Of a stretch of DNA of 14,530 nucleotides, positions 6,748 through 13,946 are shown in pieces. The notes beneath the pieces were generated by a model. The model had not been told where the DNA came from. It made no database searches and saw nothing but the letters and a program-made list of their open reading frames with translations. The stretch comes from JALYNX01 sp040905925. GTDB taxonomy: Bacteria; Actinomycetota; Acidimicrobiia; Spongiisociales; ZC4RG35. The stretch's first letter is position 1. Every line of letters begins with the position of its first letter. Where the stretch lies: the NCBI GenBank assembly GCA_040905925.1, contig JBBDQO010000135.1, positions 1 to 14,530 of the forward strand, given 5' to 3'. The position numbers were made by a program, and so were the translations under genes.

Positions 6748-6766
6748 TAGCATCAGGGCCTGGAGG
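6748..6766 (+). promoter_or_regulatory. Candidate -10 box and ribosome binding site of the thiolase gene
   Basis: TAGCAT (6748-6753) fits TANNNT and would start a very short leader. GGAGG (6762-6766) is a strong Shine-Dalgarno sequence placed 5 nt before GTA 6772. There is no ATG, GTG or TTG in the thiolase frame at that distance. This site decides the start of the downstream gene. The -35 is weak (TTTGCT at 6726-6731). Confidence 0.45.
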
Positions 6767-6771
6767 TCAAC

Positions 6772-7956
6772 GTAAGCAACAGTGTCATCACAGGGATCGC
6801 CCGCACCCCCATTGGCAAGTATGGCGGTGTCCTCTCCCCGCTCCGGGCGGTGGAACTCGGTGGGTATGCCATCGTGGCCGCCGTGGACCGATCGGGAGTG
6901 GATCCGGCAGCCGTGGACGAGGTCCTCTTCGGCCACGTGCTCCAGGCAGGCGAAGGTCAGATCACCGCGCGTCAGGCGGCCGTGCGCGGTGGACTTCCCA
7001 TGACGGTTCCTGCGGTGACCATCAACAAGGTCTGTCTCTCCGGGATGTCCGCAATCGGGCTCGCCGACCGTGCCATCCGACTCGGTGAATCGAAGTTCGT
7101 CGTCGCCGGTGGCATGGAGAGCATGACCAACGCCCCGCATGTGGTTCGGGAGCTGCGCTGGGGGGCACGGATCGGCGACGTCCCCCTGACCGATGTCATG
7201 CAGCACGACGGCCTTTTTTGCGGGTTCGATCGATGCACAATGGGAGAGTCCTCGGACCGCAAGAACGACCGGCTCGGGATCGGGCGCGCCGAACAAGACG
7301 AATGGTCTGCCCGCAGCCACCAACTCGCCTCCGAGGCCGCCCGAACCGGTGGATTCGCAGACGAGATCGTGCCCGTCGAGGTTCCGCAGAGAAAGGGCGA
7401 TCCGCTGCGTGTGGATTCCGACGAAGGGGTCAGGGCGGATGCCACTGTCGAGTCGCTGGCCGCCCTCAACCCCGCCTTCCTCACCGGAGGGACCATCACT
7501 GCGGGGAACGCCTCACAGATCTCGGATGGGGCCGCCGCCGTTGTGGTCGCCGACCGGACCGCCGCCGAGGCCTCGGAAGCCCCCGTGCTCGGAGAGGTTC
7601 TCGCCTATGGCCAGATTGGGGGCAGCGACGCCACATTGCATGAGCGTCCCGCCGAGGCCCTGCTGGTTGCATTGAAGAAGGCCGGGTTGGAGCCAACCGA
7701 TCTCGACCTGGTTGAGATCAACGAGGCTTTCGCCGCAGTGGCGATCTGGGCGGCCCGGATGCTGGACATCCCGGCTTCCAAAGTGAACGTCCACGGCGGA
7801 GGAGTGGCGCTCGGTCATCCGCTGGGGGCCACCGGAGCCCGGATCGTGGTGACCCTGGTCAACGCCCTTCGAGCTCGTGGCGGAGGAGTGGGAGCGGCGA
7901 CCCTCTGCGGAGGCGGTGGGCAGGGGGATGCGATCGTGATCAGGGTCGACGCCTGA
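6772..7956 (+). CDS. Acetyl-CoA acetyltransferase / thiolase (apparent GTA start)
   Basis: Thiolase-superfamily enzyme catalysing reversible condensation or thiolysis of acyl-CoAs. Counted from codon 6772 it is 394 aa, and the catalytic residues fall at C88 (KVCLSG), N317 (NEAFAA), H349 (GHPLGATGA) and C379 (LCGGGGQGD), nearly the same numbers as in well-studied bacterial thiolases. That supports a start at 6772. The N-terminus would read (M)SNSVITGIARTPIGKYGG, exactly family-like. But codon 6772 is GTA; the first standard in-frame start is GTG 6850, which would remove the conserved TPIGKYGG strand, and the frame is closed by TAG at 6748. CTG 6760 is the other option. Either GTA is used, or a GTG has mutated or been misread. 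The gene is joined to glpX by TGATG. It is probably an acetoacetyl-CoA or beta-oxidation thiolase; chain length cannot be told. Confidence 0.9.
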   Translation, partial: VSNSVITGIARTPIGKYGGVLSPLRAVELGGYAIVAAVDRSGVDPAAVDEVLFGHVLQAGEGQITARQAAVRGGLPMTVPAVTINKVCLSGMSAIGLADRAIRLGESKFVVAGGMESMTNAPHVVRELRWGARIGDVPLTDVMQHDGLFCGFDRCTMGESSDRKNDRLGIGRAEQDEWSARSHQLASEAARTGGFADEIVPVEVPQRKGDPLRVDSDEGVRADATVESLAALNPAFLTGGTITAGNASQISDGAAAVVVADRTAAEASEAPVLGEVLAYGQIGGSDATLHERPAEALLVALKKAGLEPTDLDLVEINEAFAAVAIWAARMLDIPASKVNVHGGGVALGHPLGATGARIVVTLVNALRARGGGVGAATLCGGGGQGDAIVIRVDA

Positions 7957-8945
7957 TGTCTGAGCCGGTCGAGCACAACCTTGGAATGGATCTGGTCCGG
8001 GTCACCGAGACCGCGGCGATGGGGGCCGCTCGATGGCTGGGGCGAGGGGACAAAGAGGCGGCCGACCAGGCCGCCGTTGATGGCATGCGTCTCCACCTCT
8101 CGACCCTCGACATCGACGGGTTGGTGGTGATCGGCGAGGGTGCCAAAGACGAGGCGCCCATGCTCTTCGACGGGGAGCGGGTGGGGACGGGCAAGGGCAT
8201 GATCGTGGACGTGGCAGTGGACCCGGTCGACGGGACCACCCTCACCGCGTCGGGAATCCCCGGCGCGATCACGGTGATCGCCCTTTCGGCGGGGCGAGGT
8301 TCGATGTATACATCCGGATCCCTGGTCTACATGGACAAGATCGCGGTCGGCCACGAGGCGGCAGGAGCGGTGGATCTCGAGGCCCCGGTCGAGGAGAACC
8401 TGAGACAGGTGGCCAAAGCCAAAGGCAAGGACATCAACGACCTCCGGGCCTTGATCCTCGACCGGCCCCGGAACCAGCCCTACATCGATGGCGTGCGCCG
8501 GGCGGGAGGACGGATCTCCTTGCTCCGCGATGGCGACGTTGCCGGAGCCATCTCGACTGCACGTGAGGACACCGCAGCCGACATCCTTCTAGGCATAGGC
8601 GGCTCTCCGGAGGCCGTGATTGCAGCTGCCGCCCTCACCTGCATGGGAGGAGAGATCCAGTGCCGGCTCTGGCCCCGCGACGACGAGGAAAGGGCCCGCG
8701 CACTCGACGAAGGGCTCGATGTCAATCAGGTTCTCTCCACACGCGACCTAATCGCTCCGGACAACGTCTTCTTCGCCGCCACGGGGGTCACCGGTGGCGA
8801 GTTCCTCAGGGCTGTCGACTTCCGGGGTGACCAGGTCGTGACCCACTCGGTGATCATGCGCTCGAAGACGGGGTCGATCCGTTACATGGACGCCTATCAC
8901 GATCTCGCCAGGCTTCGTGAGATCTCGGCGCTCACCCTGGACTGA
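7956..8945 (+). CDS. glpX: Class II fructose-1,6-bisphosphatase
   Basis: Hydrolyses fructose 1,6-bisphosphate to fructose 6-phosphate, the key step of gluconeogenesis; this is usually the only FBPase of actinobacteria. The protein is 329 aa, normal for GlpX. It has the GEGAKDEAPML motif (60-70), the lithium-sensitive phosphatase metal motif DPVDGTT (89-95), ILLGIGGSPEAV (210-221) and ATGVTGGE (275-282). A bifunctional sedoheptulose-1,7-bisphosphatase role occurs in some relatives and cannot be excluded. ATG 7956 overlaps the thiolase TGA by one base, so the genes are coupled. It ends 7 nt before a convergent membrane-protein gene, with no visible terminator. Confidence 0.96.
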   Translation: MSEPVEHNLGMDLVRVTETAAMGAARWLGRGDKEAADQAAVDGMRLHLSTLDIDGLVVIGEGAKDEAPMLFDGERVGTGKGMIVDVAVDPVDGTTLTASGIPGAITVIALSAGRGSMYTSGSLVYMDKIAVGHEAAGAVDLEAPVEENLRQVAKAKGKDINDLRALILDRPRNQPYIDGVRRAGGRISLLRDGDVAGAISTAREDTAADILLGIGGSPEAVIAAAALTCMGGEIQCRLWPRDDEERARALDEGLDVNQVLSTRDLIAPDNVFFAATGVTGGEFLRAVDFRGDQVVTHSVIMRSKTGSIRYMDAYHDLARLREISALTLD

Positions 8946-8952
8946 TCGGGGC

Positions 8953-9474
8953 TCAAGCGTCAGACGGATTCGAGCGGCGCCAGATGAGGGTGACCCATCC
9001 CCCGGCCACGATCAGGGCCGCCACGCCGACCGCACGGACCAACACCCCGCTGGCCACCGCTCCTTCCAGGAGCAGATCCATCACCTGGACCACGCCACTC
9101 ACCACTATGGCGGTTCCCACCGCCCGGACCACCAACAGAACCGGGTCCAGGGGGTGGCTGCGAGCGGCGAAGGACGCAGTTGCGAACTCCACGATCAAGA
9201 CGATCAGAAGTGCCTGTGCCCAGAGCGGAGGCGAGAGTGCCACCGGTAGGGCGGAGACGATCGCAAGTTGGAGCATCAAAGCCACTGCGGCAGCCGTGAC
9301 CGAGGCGGAGATGCCCAAGAACAACCCGGCCGCCAGCAGGAGCGCACCGACCCCGCCCACGAGGGCGCCCAAACCCGACCCCTTGGACGTCGGCACCGAG
9401 AGGACCAGGGCGACATCGAGAAGCACCGCAAGTGCCGCGCTCAGCCGAGCCGTCGCCGCCAAGACGTTCTCCAC
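8953..9474 (-). CDS. Polytopic membrane protein of unknown function at the end of the MoxR/DUF58 operon
   Basis: A 173-residue very hydrophobic protein with five or six probable membrane helices (about 10-27, 36-56, 58-79, 83-105, 113-134, 145-165) and a short basic tail (WRRSNPSDA). I do not recognise the family. The start chosen is GTG 9474, which overlaps the 3' end of the DUF58 gene by 34 nt; the open frame continues upstream to 9789, but that part is an out-of-frame shadow of the DUF58 gene with no hydrophobic pattern. There is no Shine-Dalgarno sequence, so expression probably relies on translational coupling. Its position after moxR and DUF58 suggests an envelope-related partner; this is inference only. 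The true start could be a little further in. Confidence 0.75.
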   Translation of the reverse strand: MENVLAATARLSAALAVLLDVALVLSVPTSKGSGLGALVGGVGALLLAAGLFLGISASVTAAAVALMLQLAIVSALPVALSPPLWAQALLIVLIVEFATASFAARSHPLDPVLLVVRAVGTAIVVSGVVQVMDLLLEGAVASGVLVRAVGVAALIVAGGWVTLIWRRSNPSDA

Positions 9475-10727
9475 TGTTCGAGACGGGCGACCGGGACATC
9501 GGCTGGCTCGCCCGCCCCCCAGATCGTGATCGGAATGCCCTCGGAGGCCAGACGGTCGCGCAACCGCTCGCGCTCCATTCGCCAGATCCGGCGTCCCAGC
9601 GACCTGGCCTCGTCCGTTGGTGGCGAAAGGGCGGGTTCGACATCCATCTCGATCACCGACACATCCATCCCCGAGCGTCGCATCGAGTGGATCAGCCCGG
9701 CCAGGTTGGGGTCGAGCAGCGAGGTGAGGGCGATGACCATCGCCGGTCGCCTGGCAGCGCGGACCACGGCCCGCTCCGCGGCCTCCCACATGACCTTTCC
9801 CGGTGTCACCGCCATGAGCTGCTCCATCGTGCGCCGGCGATGGCTCTCACCCATTCCCGGGTAGATCCACCTGCAAAAGCCGTCGAGCGTCACCAGACCC
9901 AGTCGGTGATGGTGTTTCCCATAGGCGCGAAGCAAGGTGGCCGCCATCCGAACCGAGCGGTCGACCACGACCTCCGTGTTGGTTCCGCTCTCGATCTGCG
10001 CGTCCACGAGGAGCACAATGTCGCCGTTGCGCTCCGGATGTCGCTCGTTGACCCACAGCGACCGGGCCCGGGAAGACACCCTCCAGTTGATGGCTCGGGG
10101 ATCGTCCCCGTGTTGATAAGGTCGCAAGTCGGCGAACTCCGACCCCGACCCTCGCCGTGTAGAAACCAATTCGCCGACGTGGAGATTGGTCTCCAGAGGG
10201 CTGAGCAGCCTCTTCAAGGTCGATTCTTCGGGAAGAACAACGATGTGGCCGTTGTAATTCTCGATGTGGCGGAGGTGGAACATCCCGAGCAGGGAATCGG
10301 AGTGCACGGTGATTGGGCCCGGCTCACTACGTCCCCAGCCCGTGGGCGAAACGTTGATCACAGCCTCTGCCACTCGGTCTTTGGACCCGATGAACAAGGT
10401 GGACCCTCCCACCAGACGCCCTCCCTCGGTGGATGTGACGTCCATTCCGTCGAGCCCGAGCTCGACGTACACAGATCCCAGAGGCCGATCGCTCTCGAGC
10501 CGCAGAGTGATGCGGTACTCGCCACCTTCGACCATTGAGGACGGGATCTGATCGAGCCGGGCGCTCATCGTCGGTGTGACCCGGCCGGCCAGCCCGGCGA
10601 TCGCCAACCCGAGGAGCGCACCCCCGATCAATGCCGGTCCCGGATCGCCCACGGCCAGTGCGGCACCAAGGCCTACCAGGCCCGCGGTCACGTAGGCGCG
10701 CAACCTCGCCGTGGGCCTAGCCCTCAT
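9441..10727 (-). CDS. DUF58 domain protein, membrane-anchored, partner of MoxR
   Basis: 428 aa. Two hydrophobic segments near the N-terminus (about 12-26 and 28-47) form a hairpin anchor, followed by a beta-rich region (60-170) and the DUF58 core with the signature RRGSGSEFADLRPYQHGDDP (191-210) and INWRVSSR. A von Willebrand A-like domain begins at DIVLLVDAQIESG (236-248). The usual metal-site motif DxSxS of VWA domains is replaced here (D242 A Q I E), so metal binding is probably lost. DUF58 proteins are thought to work with MoxR AAA+ ATPases in assembly or regulation of envelope or other complexes. The start ATG 10727 overlaps the moxR stop (ATGA) and fits the anchor; the frame upstream to 11147 is a shadow of moxR. 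Confidence 0.9.
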   Translation of the reverse strand: MRARPTARLRAYVTAGLVGLGAALAVGDPGPALIGGALLGLAIAGLAGRVTPTMSARLDQIPSSMVEGGEYRITLRLESDRPLGSVYVELGLDGMDVTSTEGGRLVGGSTLFIGSKDRVAEAVINVSPTGWGRSEPGPITVHSDSLLGMFHLRHIENYNGHIVVLPEESTLKRLLSPLETNLHVGELVSTRRGSGSEFADLRPYQHGDDPRAINWRVSSRARSLWVNERHPERNGDIVLLVDAQIESGTNTEVVVDRSVRMAATLLRAYGKHHHRLGLVTLDGFCRWIYPGMGESHRRRTMEQLMAVTPGKVMWEAAERAVVRAARRPAMVIALTSLLDPNLAGLIHSMRRSGMDVSVIEMDVEPALSPPTDEARSLGRRIWRMERERLRDRLASEGIPITIWGAGEPADVPVARLEQWRTSWRRRLG

Positions 10728-11707
10728 GGGGAGTCGACGGATGGGATGGCGGGCGGGCTGGGCACCTGCTCGAGCACCTCCTCGATCACTCGCTCCTCGC
10801 TCAGATCCTGCGCCCAGAACTCTGGCCGGAGAATCAATCGATGAGCCAGGGCAGGCACCGCCACCTCCTGCACGTCGTCGGGAAGGACGTACACTCGGCC
10901 CGCCAGAGCCGCCTTCGCACGGGCGAGTTTCATGACAGCGAGAGATCCTCGTGGACTGGCGCCGAGCCGGACCCGGCCGGAGGACCTCGTCGCCGCTACC
11001 AGCTGGACGATGTACCTCCCCACCGACTCGGAGACATGGACCTCCTCGACGACCTTCTGCATGCCGAGCAGAGTCATGCGGTCGACGACCACATCCAGCT
11101 CGACCTCGTCGGTTCCTCGCTTCGCCCGTCGGTCGAGCATCTCCCATTCGGCGTCCGGCACCGGATACCCGAGCCGGGCCCGGATCAGGAATCGGTCGAT
11201 CTGAGCCTCGGGCAGGGGGTAGGTGCCCTCGTACTCGATGGGGTTCTGGGTCGCTATCACCAGGAACGGTGGGCCAAGAGGGCGGGTAACGCCATCCGCA
11301 GTGACCTGTCGCTCCTGCATCGCCTCCAGCAGCGCGGCCTGGGTCTTGGCCGGCGCCCGGTTGATCTCATCGGCCAACAACAGGTTGGAGAAGACCGGCC
11401 CGGGTCTGAAGCCGGGGAGCCCGGTGGCCGGATCGAGCACGAACGAACCGGTGATGTCCATGGGCATCAGGTCGGGTGTGAACTGAACCCGGGCGAACTG
11501 GAGATCGGTGGCTGCCGCGAACGAACGCGCCACCAGGGTCTTGGCCAGCCCTGGAAGGTCCTCGATCAGGATGTGCCCGTCGGCGAGGATGGCCATGAGC
11601 ACCACCTCGAGGGCCTGCCGCTTGCCGTAGACCGCCTTCTCCACCTCGTCGAGAACCGCACTGGCGAGCACACCCACCCCTTCGGCGTCCACCGCTCGAA
11701 CACTCAC
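10724..11707 (-). CDS. MoxR-family AAA+ ATPase
   Basis: 327 aa AAA+ ATPase of the MoxR group, cytosolic, proposed to remodel or activate proteins through a VWA-type partner, here the overlapping DUF58 gene product. Walker A is EDLPGLAKT (49-57, K56), Walker B LLADEIN (110-116), sensor 1 ATQNP (152-156), arginine-finger region LPEAQIDRF (165-173) and sensor 2 GASPRG (249-254). The P-loop has D in place of the first glycine, which is common among MoxR proteins. The C-terminal lid covers about 215-315. The start is GTG 11707, overlapping the previous stop as GTGA. All ATPase motifs are intact. The substrate of this MoxR is unknown. Confidence 0.95.
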   Translation of the reverse strand: MSVRAVDAEGVGVLASAVLDEVEKAVYGKRQALEVVLMAILADGHILIEDLPGLAKTLVARSFAAATDLQFARVQFTPDLMPMDITGSFVLDPATGLPGFRPGPVFSNLLLADEINRAPAKTQAALLEAMQERQVTADGVTRPLGPPFLVIATQNPIEYEGTYPLPEAQIDRFLIRARLGYPVPDAEWEMLDRRAKRGTDEVELDVVVDRMTLLGMQKVVEEVHVSESVGRYIVQLVAATRSSGRVRLGASPRGSLAVMKLARAKAALAGRVYVLPDDVQEVAVPALAHRLILRPEFWAQDLSEERVIEEVLEQVPSPPAIPSVDSP

Positions 11708-12159
11708 AGCCGCTCCAGCTCGGAGACGAGTTGCTCCAGCTCACCGGGACCGAGTGATTCCTCCCTACTGGTCAACCACCTCCACGGCCCATCGCCGAGC
11801 GCCGTCATCGCCTGCGAGGACTCGATCTCGAGGCCATGTCGGTGGAGACGATGAATCGCGATGCGCTCGATCATGGGTCGGATCCGTTGCTCCCGGCCCA
11901 CGTTCCCGGCGAGGGCGTCGACCGTGGCCATCTCAGCGGCAGAGACGGAACGGGGCAGCCGGGTCGGGTTGGTGGACTTGGTTTGGAACAGTCGTGGCTC
12001 GGTCTCGGCGCCACCGCCAGGAAGCTCCCTGGCCATCCACACCACGACGACGACGAGCAGCACCTCCCACATCCACAACTCCTGGCCCCGCTCCAGTTGG
12101 AGAAGCAACACGGCAGCCAGCGCTGCTACCAGCAGGGCGCTGGCCAGGATCCGGCTCAT
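11704..12159 (-). CDS. Small membrane protein of unknown function in the MoxR/DUF58 operon (151 aa)
   Basis: I do not recognise this family. The protein opens with two membrane helices (about 3-20 and 29-43) separated by LERGQELWMW, followed by a soluble cytoplasmic or periplasmic tail (45-151) that is charged and helical, with ARG-rich (IERIAIHRLHRHGLEIE) and acidic C-terminal parts (SREESLGPGELEQLVSELERL). ATG 12159 is chosen because it overlaps the upstream stop as ATGA and begins right at the first helix; the frame further upstream (to 12579) is a shadow. Position between a DUF4129 protein and moxR points to a subunit of the same envelope module. Homologues would be expected only in similar operons. 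Confidence 0.8.
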   Translation of the reverse strand: MSRILASALLVAALAAVLLLQLERGQELWMWEVLLVVVVVWMARELPGGGAETEPRLFQTKSTNPTRLPRSVSAAEMATVDALAGNVGREQRIRPMIERIAIHRLHRHGLEIESSQAMTALGDGPWRWLTSREESLGPGELEQLVSELERL

Positions 12160-12986
12160 CCAGGGATGTCCTTCCGCAACCGGGCCGAGGCCGACTCGGC
12201 CTCGGTCGCATCTTGGACTGAGGGCTCGCCGGGCCCGAACCGGGCGTCGGCGTGACGACCGGAGAGAAGGCTCAGATCCGCGCCGCCGAGGCCGAGGGCG
12301 GTCCCTGCCCGTCCCGCGTGCCGCGCTGCTGTCTCCGAATGTTCCCGAGGCACCCCAGCCTCCCCGACGCTCTGCTCGAAGTCCCCGTAAGCGTCGATGA
12401 TCCTCCCCCTCGGATCGATACCTCGCTCGTGGGACGAGACCGCAGGCACCACGGCGACCCGTATCGGATCGCCATCGCCCGCCAGATCCATGAATGGCGC
12501 GGCTCCGGACCTCATCGCCAACCCCACCCTGGTCAGGGCGGCCGCGATCACCGCCGCCACCAGCAGGCTGAGCAGCCAAGCGCTATTTCCGGTGCTTTCG
12601 GCGATCGGTCCCTCGCCAATCTCTCCAATGACCTCAGAGCTCTCCGGCAGAAGGGTGTCGGCAATTGATCGCAGGTACCGGGCAATCAGAGCAAAGACGA
12701 TGATCCCGAGAACAAGGACCATGATCCCGCGTCGTTTCTGCTCCCGCGGTGGCCGTGGCTCCCTGGCCGAGAGCGCCATGATGATCGCACCCGTCACCGC
12801 AGCCATCAGGACCAGCCAGGTCAGGACCGTCGTCACATCGATGCCCGGGTGCCACGCGACATCGAGGATCGGCTCTACGGCGCCCCGACCCGGTACCGAA
12901 TTGGCGGCAATCGACACCACAAACCCCAGTGCAAGCACGGCCAGGGCATGGGTCGTGATTGAGATGATCCGACCGGAACGTCTCAT
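12156..12986 (-). CDS. Membrane protein with C-terminal DUF4129 domain
   Basis: 276 aa with four probable membrane helices (about 11-29, 51-71, 87-105, 136-155) and a soluble C-terminal region (185-276). The stretch DPRGRIIDAYGDFEQSVGEAG (191-211) followed by PREHSETAARHA and LSLLSGRHADARFG matches the DUF4129 pattern, in which a helical Ala-Tyr motif is followed by a proline-rich hinge and the L...A.aRFG segment. In other bacteria DUF4129 is often fused to transglutaminase-like domains next to MoxR/DUF58 genes; no transglutaminase domain is present here. The start ATG 12986 overlaps the recR stop by ATGA. Function is not established; an envelope role with MoxR is inferred. Confidence 0.85.
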   Translation of the reverse strand: MRRSGRIISITTHALAVLALGFVVSIAANSVPGRGAVEPILDVAWHPGIDVTTVLTWLVLMAAVTGAIIMALSAREPRPPREQKRRGIMVLVLGIIVFALIARYLRSIADTLLPESSEVIGEIGEGPIAESTGNSAWLLSLLVAAVIAAALTRVGLAMRSGAAPFMDLAGDGDPIRVAVVPAVSSHERGIDPRGRIIDAYGDFEQSVGEAGVPREHSETAARHAGRAGTALGLGGADLSLLSGRHADARFGPGEPSVQDATEAESASARLRKDIPG

Positions 12987-13576
12987 AACTCCATGCGGCC
13001 GGCGAGGGCCCGGCCCAGGGTCAACTCGTCGGCGTAGTCAAGATCCCCACCCACAGGCAGGCCCGAGGCGAGACGGGTGACCTTTACCCCCAGCGGCTTG
13101 AGCTCCCGTGCGATGTACATGGCCGTGGCGTCCCCCTCGACGGTGGGGTTGGTGGCCAATATCAGTTCCGTGATGCCCTCAGGGCCGATCCGGCCCTGCA
13201 ACTCCTCGATCCGGATCTGGCCCGGCCCGATGCCATTGATGGGAGATAGCGAGCCACCGAGGACGTGGTATCGGCCCCGGAACTCCTGGGTCCGCTCCAC
13301 GACAACCACATCCTGCGGGCGCTCGACGACGCACACCAGGCTGTTGTCGCGACGGGAGTCCCTGCAGATCGAGCATTCCTCGCCGGCGGCGACATTGAAA
13401 CAGCGGGCGCAGAGGCTGACCTGCTCCCTCATGTTGACTATCGCTGTGGCGAGCCGCCGGGCATCTGCCTCCTCGACGGCAAACAGATGAAAAGCAAGGC
13501 GCTGCGCAGTCTTCTGGCCTATGCCGGGGAGTCGGGCCAGCTCGTCGATGAGCCTCTGGACAGGTCCCTCGAACAT
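12983..13576 (-). CDS. recR: Recombination mediator RecR
   Basis: Works with RecO and RecF to load RecA on single-stranded DNA gaps. 197 aa, standard length. The helix-hairpin-helix LPGIGQKTAQRLAFHL (16-31) is followed by a four-cysteine zinc site (C56, C59, C68, C71), a Toprim domain starting VCVVERPQDV (81-90; E85) and containing TNPTVEGD (142-149), and the C-terminal LASGLPVGGDLDYADE (169-184). The ATG at 13576 overlaps the ybaB stop by one base (TGATG); a TTG one codon upstream is a less likely start. It is part of the common dnaX-ybaB-recR order and then continues without a gap into a MoxR/DUF58 module. Confidence 0.98.
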   Translation of the reverse strand: MFEGPVQRLIDELARLPGIGQKTAQRLAFHLFAVEEADARRLATAIVNMREQVSLCARCFNVAAGEECSICRDSRRDNSLVCVVERPQDVVVVERTQEFRGRYHVLGGSLSPINGIGPGQIRIEELQGRIGPEGITELILATNPTVEGDATAMYIARELKPLGVKVTRLASGLPVGGDLDYADELTLGRALAGRMEL

Positions 13577-13899
13577 CAACCGAGCAGGCCGCCGAGGTCA
13601 AGACCACCGGTGAGCCCGCCGAGCTCGTCGGACGCTGCTGCGGCGGCCGCTTCGAATCCCTGCCGAACCGCGGCCAGGACCAAGTCCTCGAGCATCTCGA
13701 TGTCTTCGGGGTCCACCACGTCCGGCGAGATCGTGATCCCGACCAGCGCCTGAGCCCCGGTGACCGTGGCCGTCACCATGCCGCCACCGGCGCTGCCCAC
13801 GAACGTCTTCTGCGCCAGTTCGGCCTGGGCCATCGCCAGCTGGGCCTGCATCTGCTGGGCCTGCTTCATCAGCTGACGCATATCGGGCTGGCGGTTCAT
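13576..13899 (-). CDS. ybaB: YbaB/EbfC family nucleoid-associated protein
   Basis: 107 aa DNA-binding protein of the YbaB/EbfC family, which binds as a dimer and is found next to dnaX and recR in most bacteria. The N-terminal helix (5-30) is rich in Gln, Met and Ala (MKQAQQMQAQLAMAQAEL), followed by the strand region VGSAGGGMVTATVTGAQ (34-50), ITISPDVVDPEDIEMLEDLV (55-74) and a helix VRQGFEAAAAAASDEL (78-93). The tail is Gly/Leu-rich (GGLTGGLDLGGLLG). The start ATG 13899 lacks a Shine-Dalgarno sequence and is 47 nt after the dnaX stop, with a TACGCT box 7 nt upstream. Confidence 0.95.
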   Translation of the reverse strand: MNRQPDMRQLMKQAQQMQAQLAMAQAELAQKTFVGSAGGGMVTATVTGAQALVGITISPDVVDPEDIEMLEDLVLAAVRQGFEAAAAAASDELGGLTGGLDLGGLLG

Positions 13900-13906
13900 G
13901 GGGCGG

Positions 13907-13912
13907 AGCGTA
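13907..13912 (-). promoter_or_regulatory. Candidate -10 box (TACGCT) of ybaB, leaderless spacing
   Basis: On the minus strand TACGCT ends 7 nt before the ybaB ATG, the same spacing as the TAGCCT box of mce. No Shine-Dalgarno sequence lies between. A short palindrome GTACCAAGTAC (13910-13920) touches the box. If real, it is an internal promoter that would separate the ybaB-recR-MoxR unit from dnaX. No clear -35 was found. Confidence 0.35.
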
Positions 13913-13946
13913 CTTGGTACCTGCGGTATTCCCGGCCGCTCGGGAC

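Noticed and set aside
6850..6852. GTG 6850 as the thiolase start
   Set aside because: It would remove the conserved first strand of the thiolase fold and has no ribosome binding site close upstream.
8943..8960. Terminator between glpX and the convergent membrane-protein gene
   Set aside because: The gap is only 7 nt, with no stem or T tract.
9432..10538. 368-codon plus-strand open frame opposite the DUF58 gene
   Set aside because: Mirror of DUF58 codons; low-complexity His/Arg/Pro/Asp composition and no recognisable domain.
10728..11147. 140-residue N-terminal extension of the DUF58 protein
   Set aside because: Out-of-frame moxR sequence; ATG 10727 overlaps the moxR stop and starts at the membrane anchor.
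10841..11854. 337-codon plus-strand open frame opposite moxR
   Set aside because: moxR on the minus strand has every AAA+ motif; this frame is its reflection in GC-rich codons.
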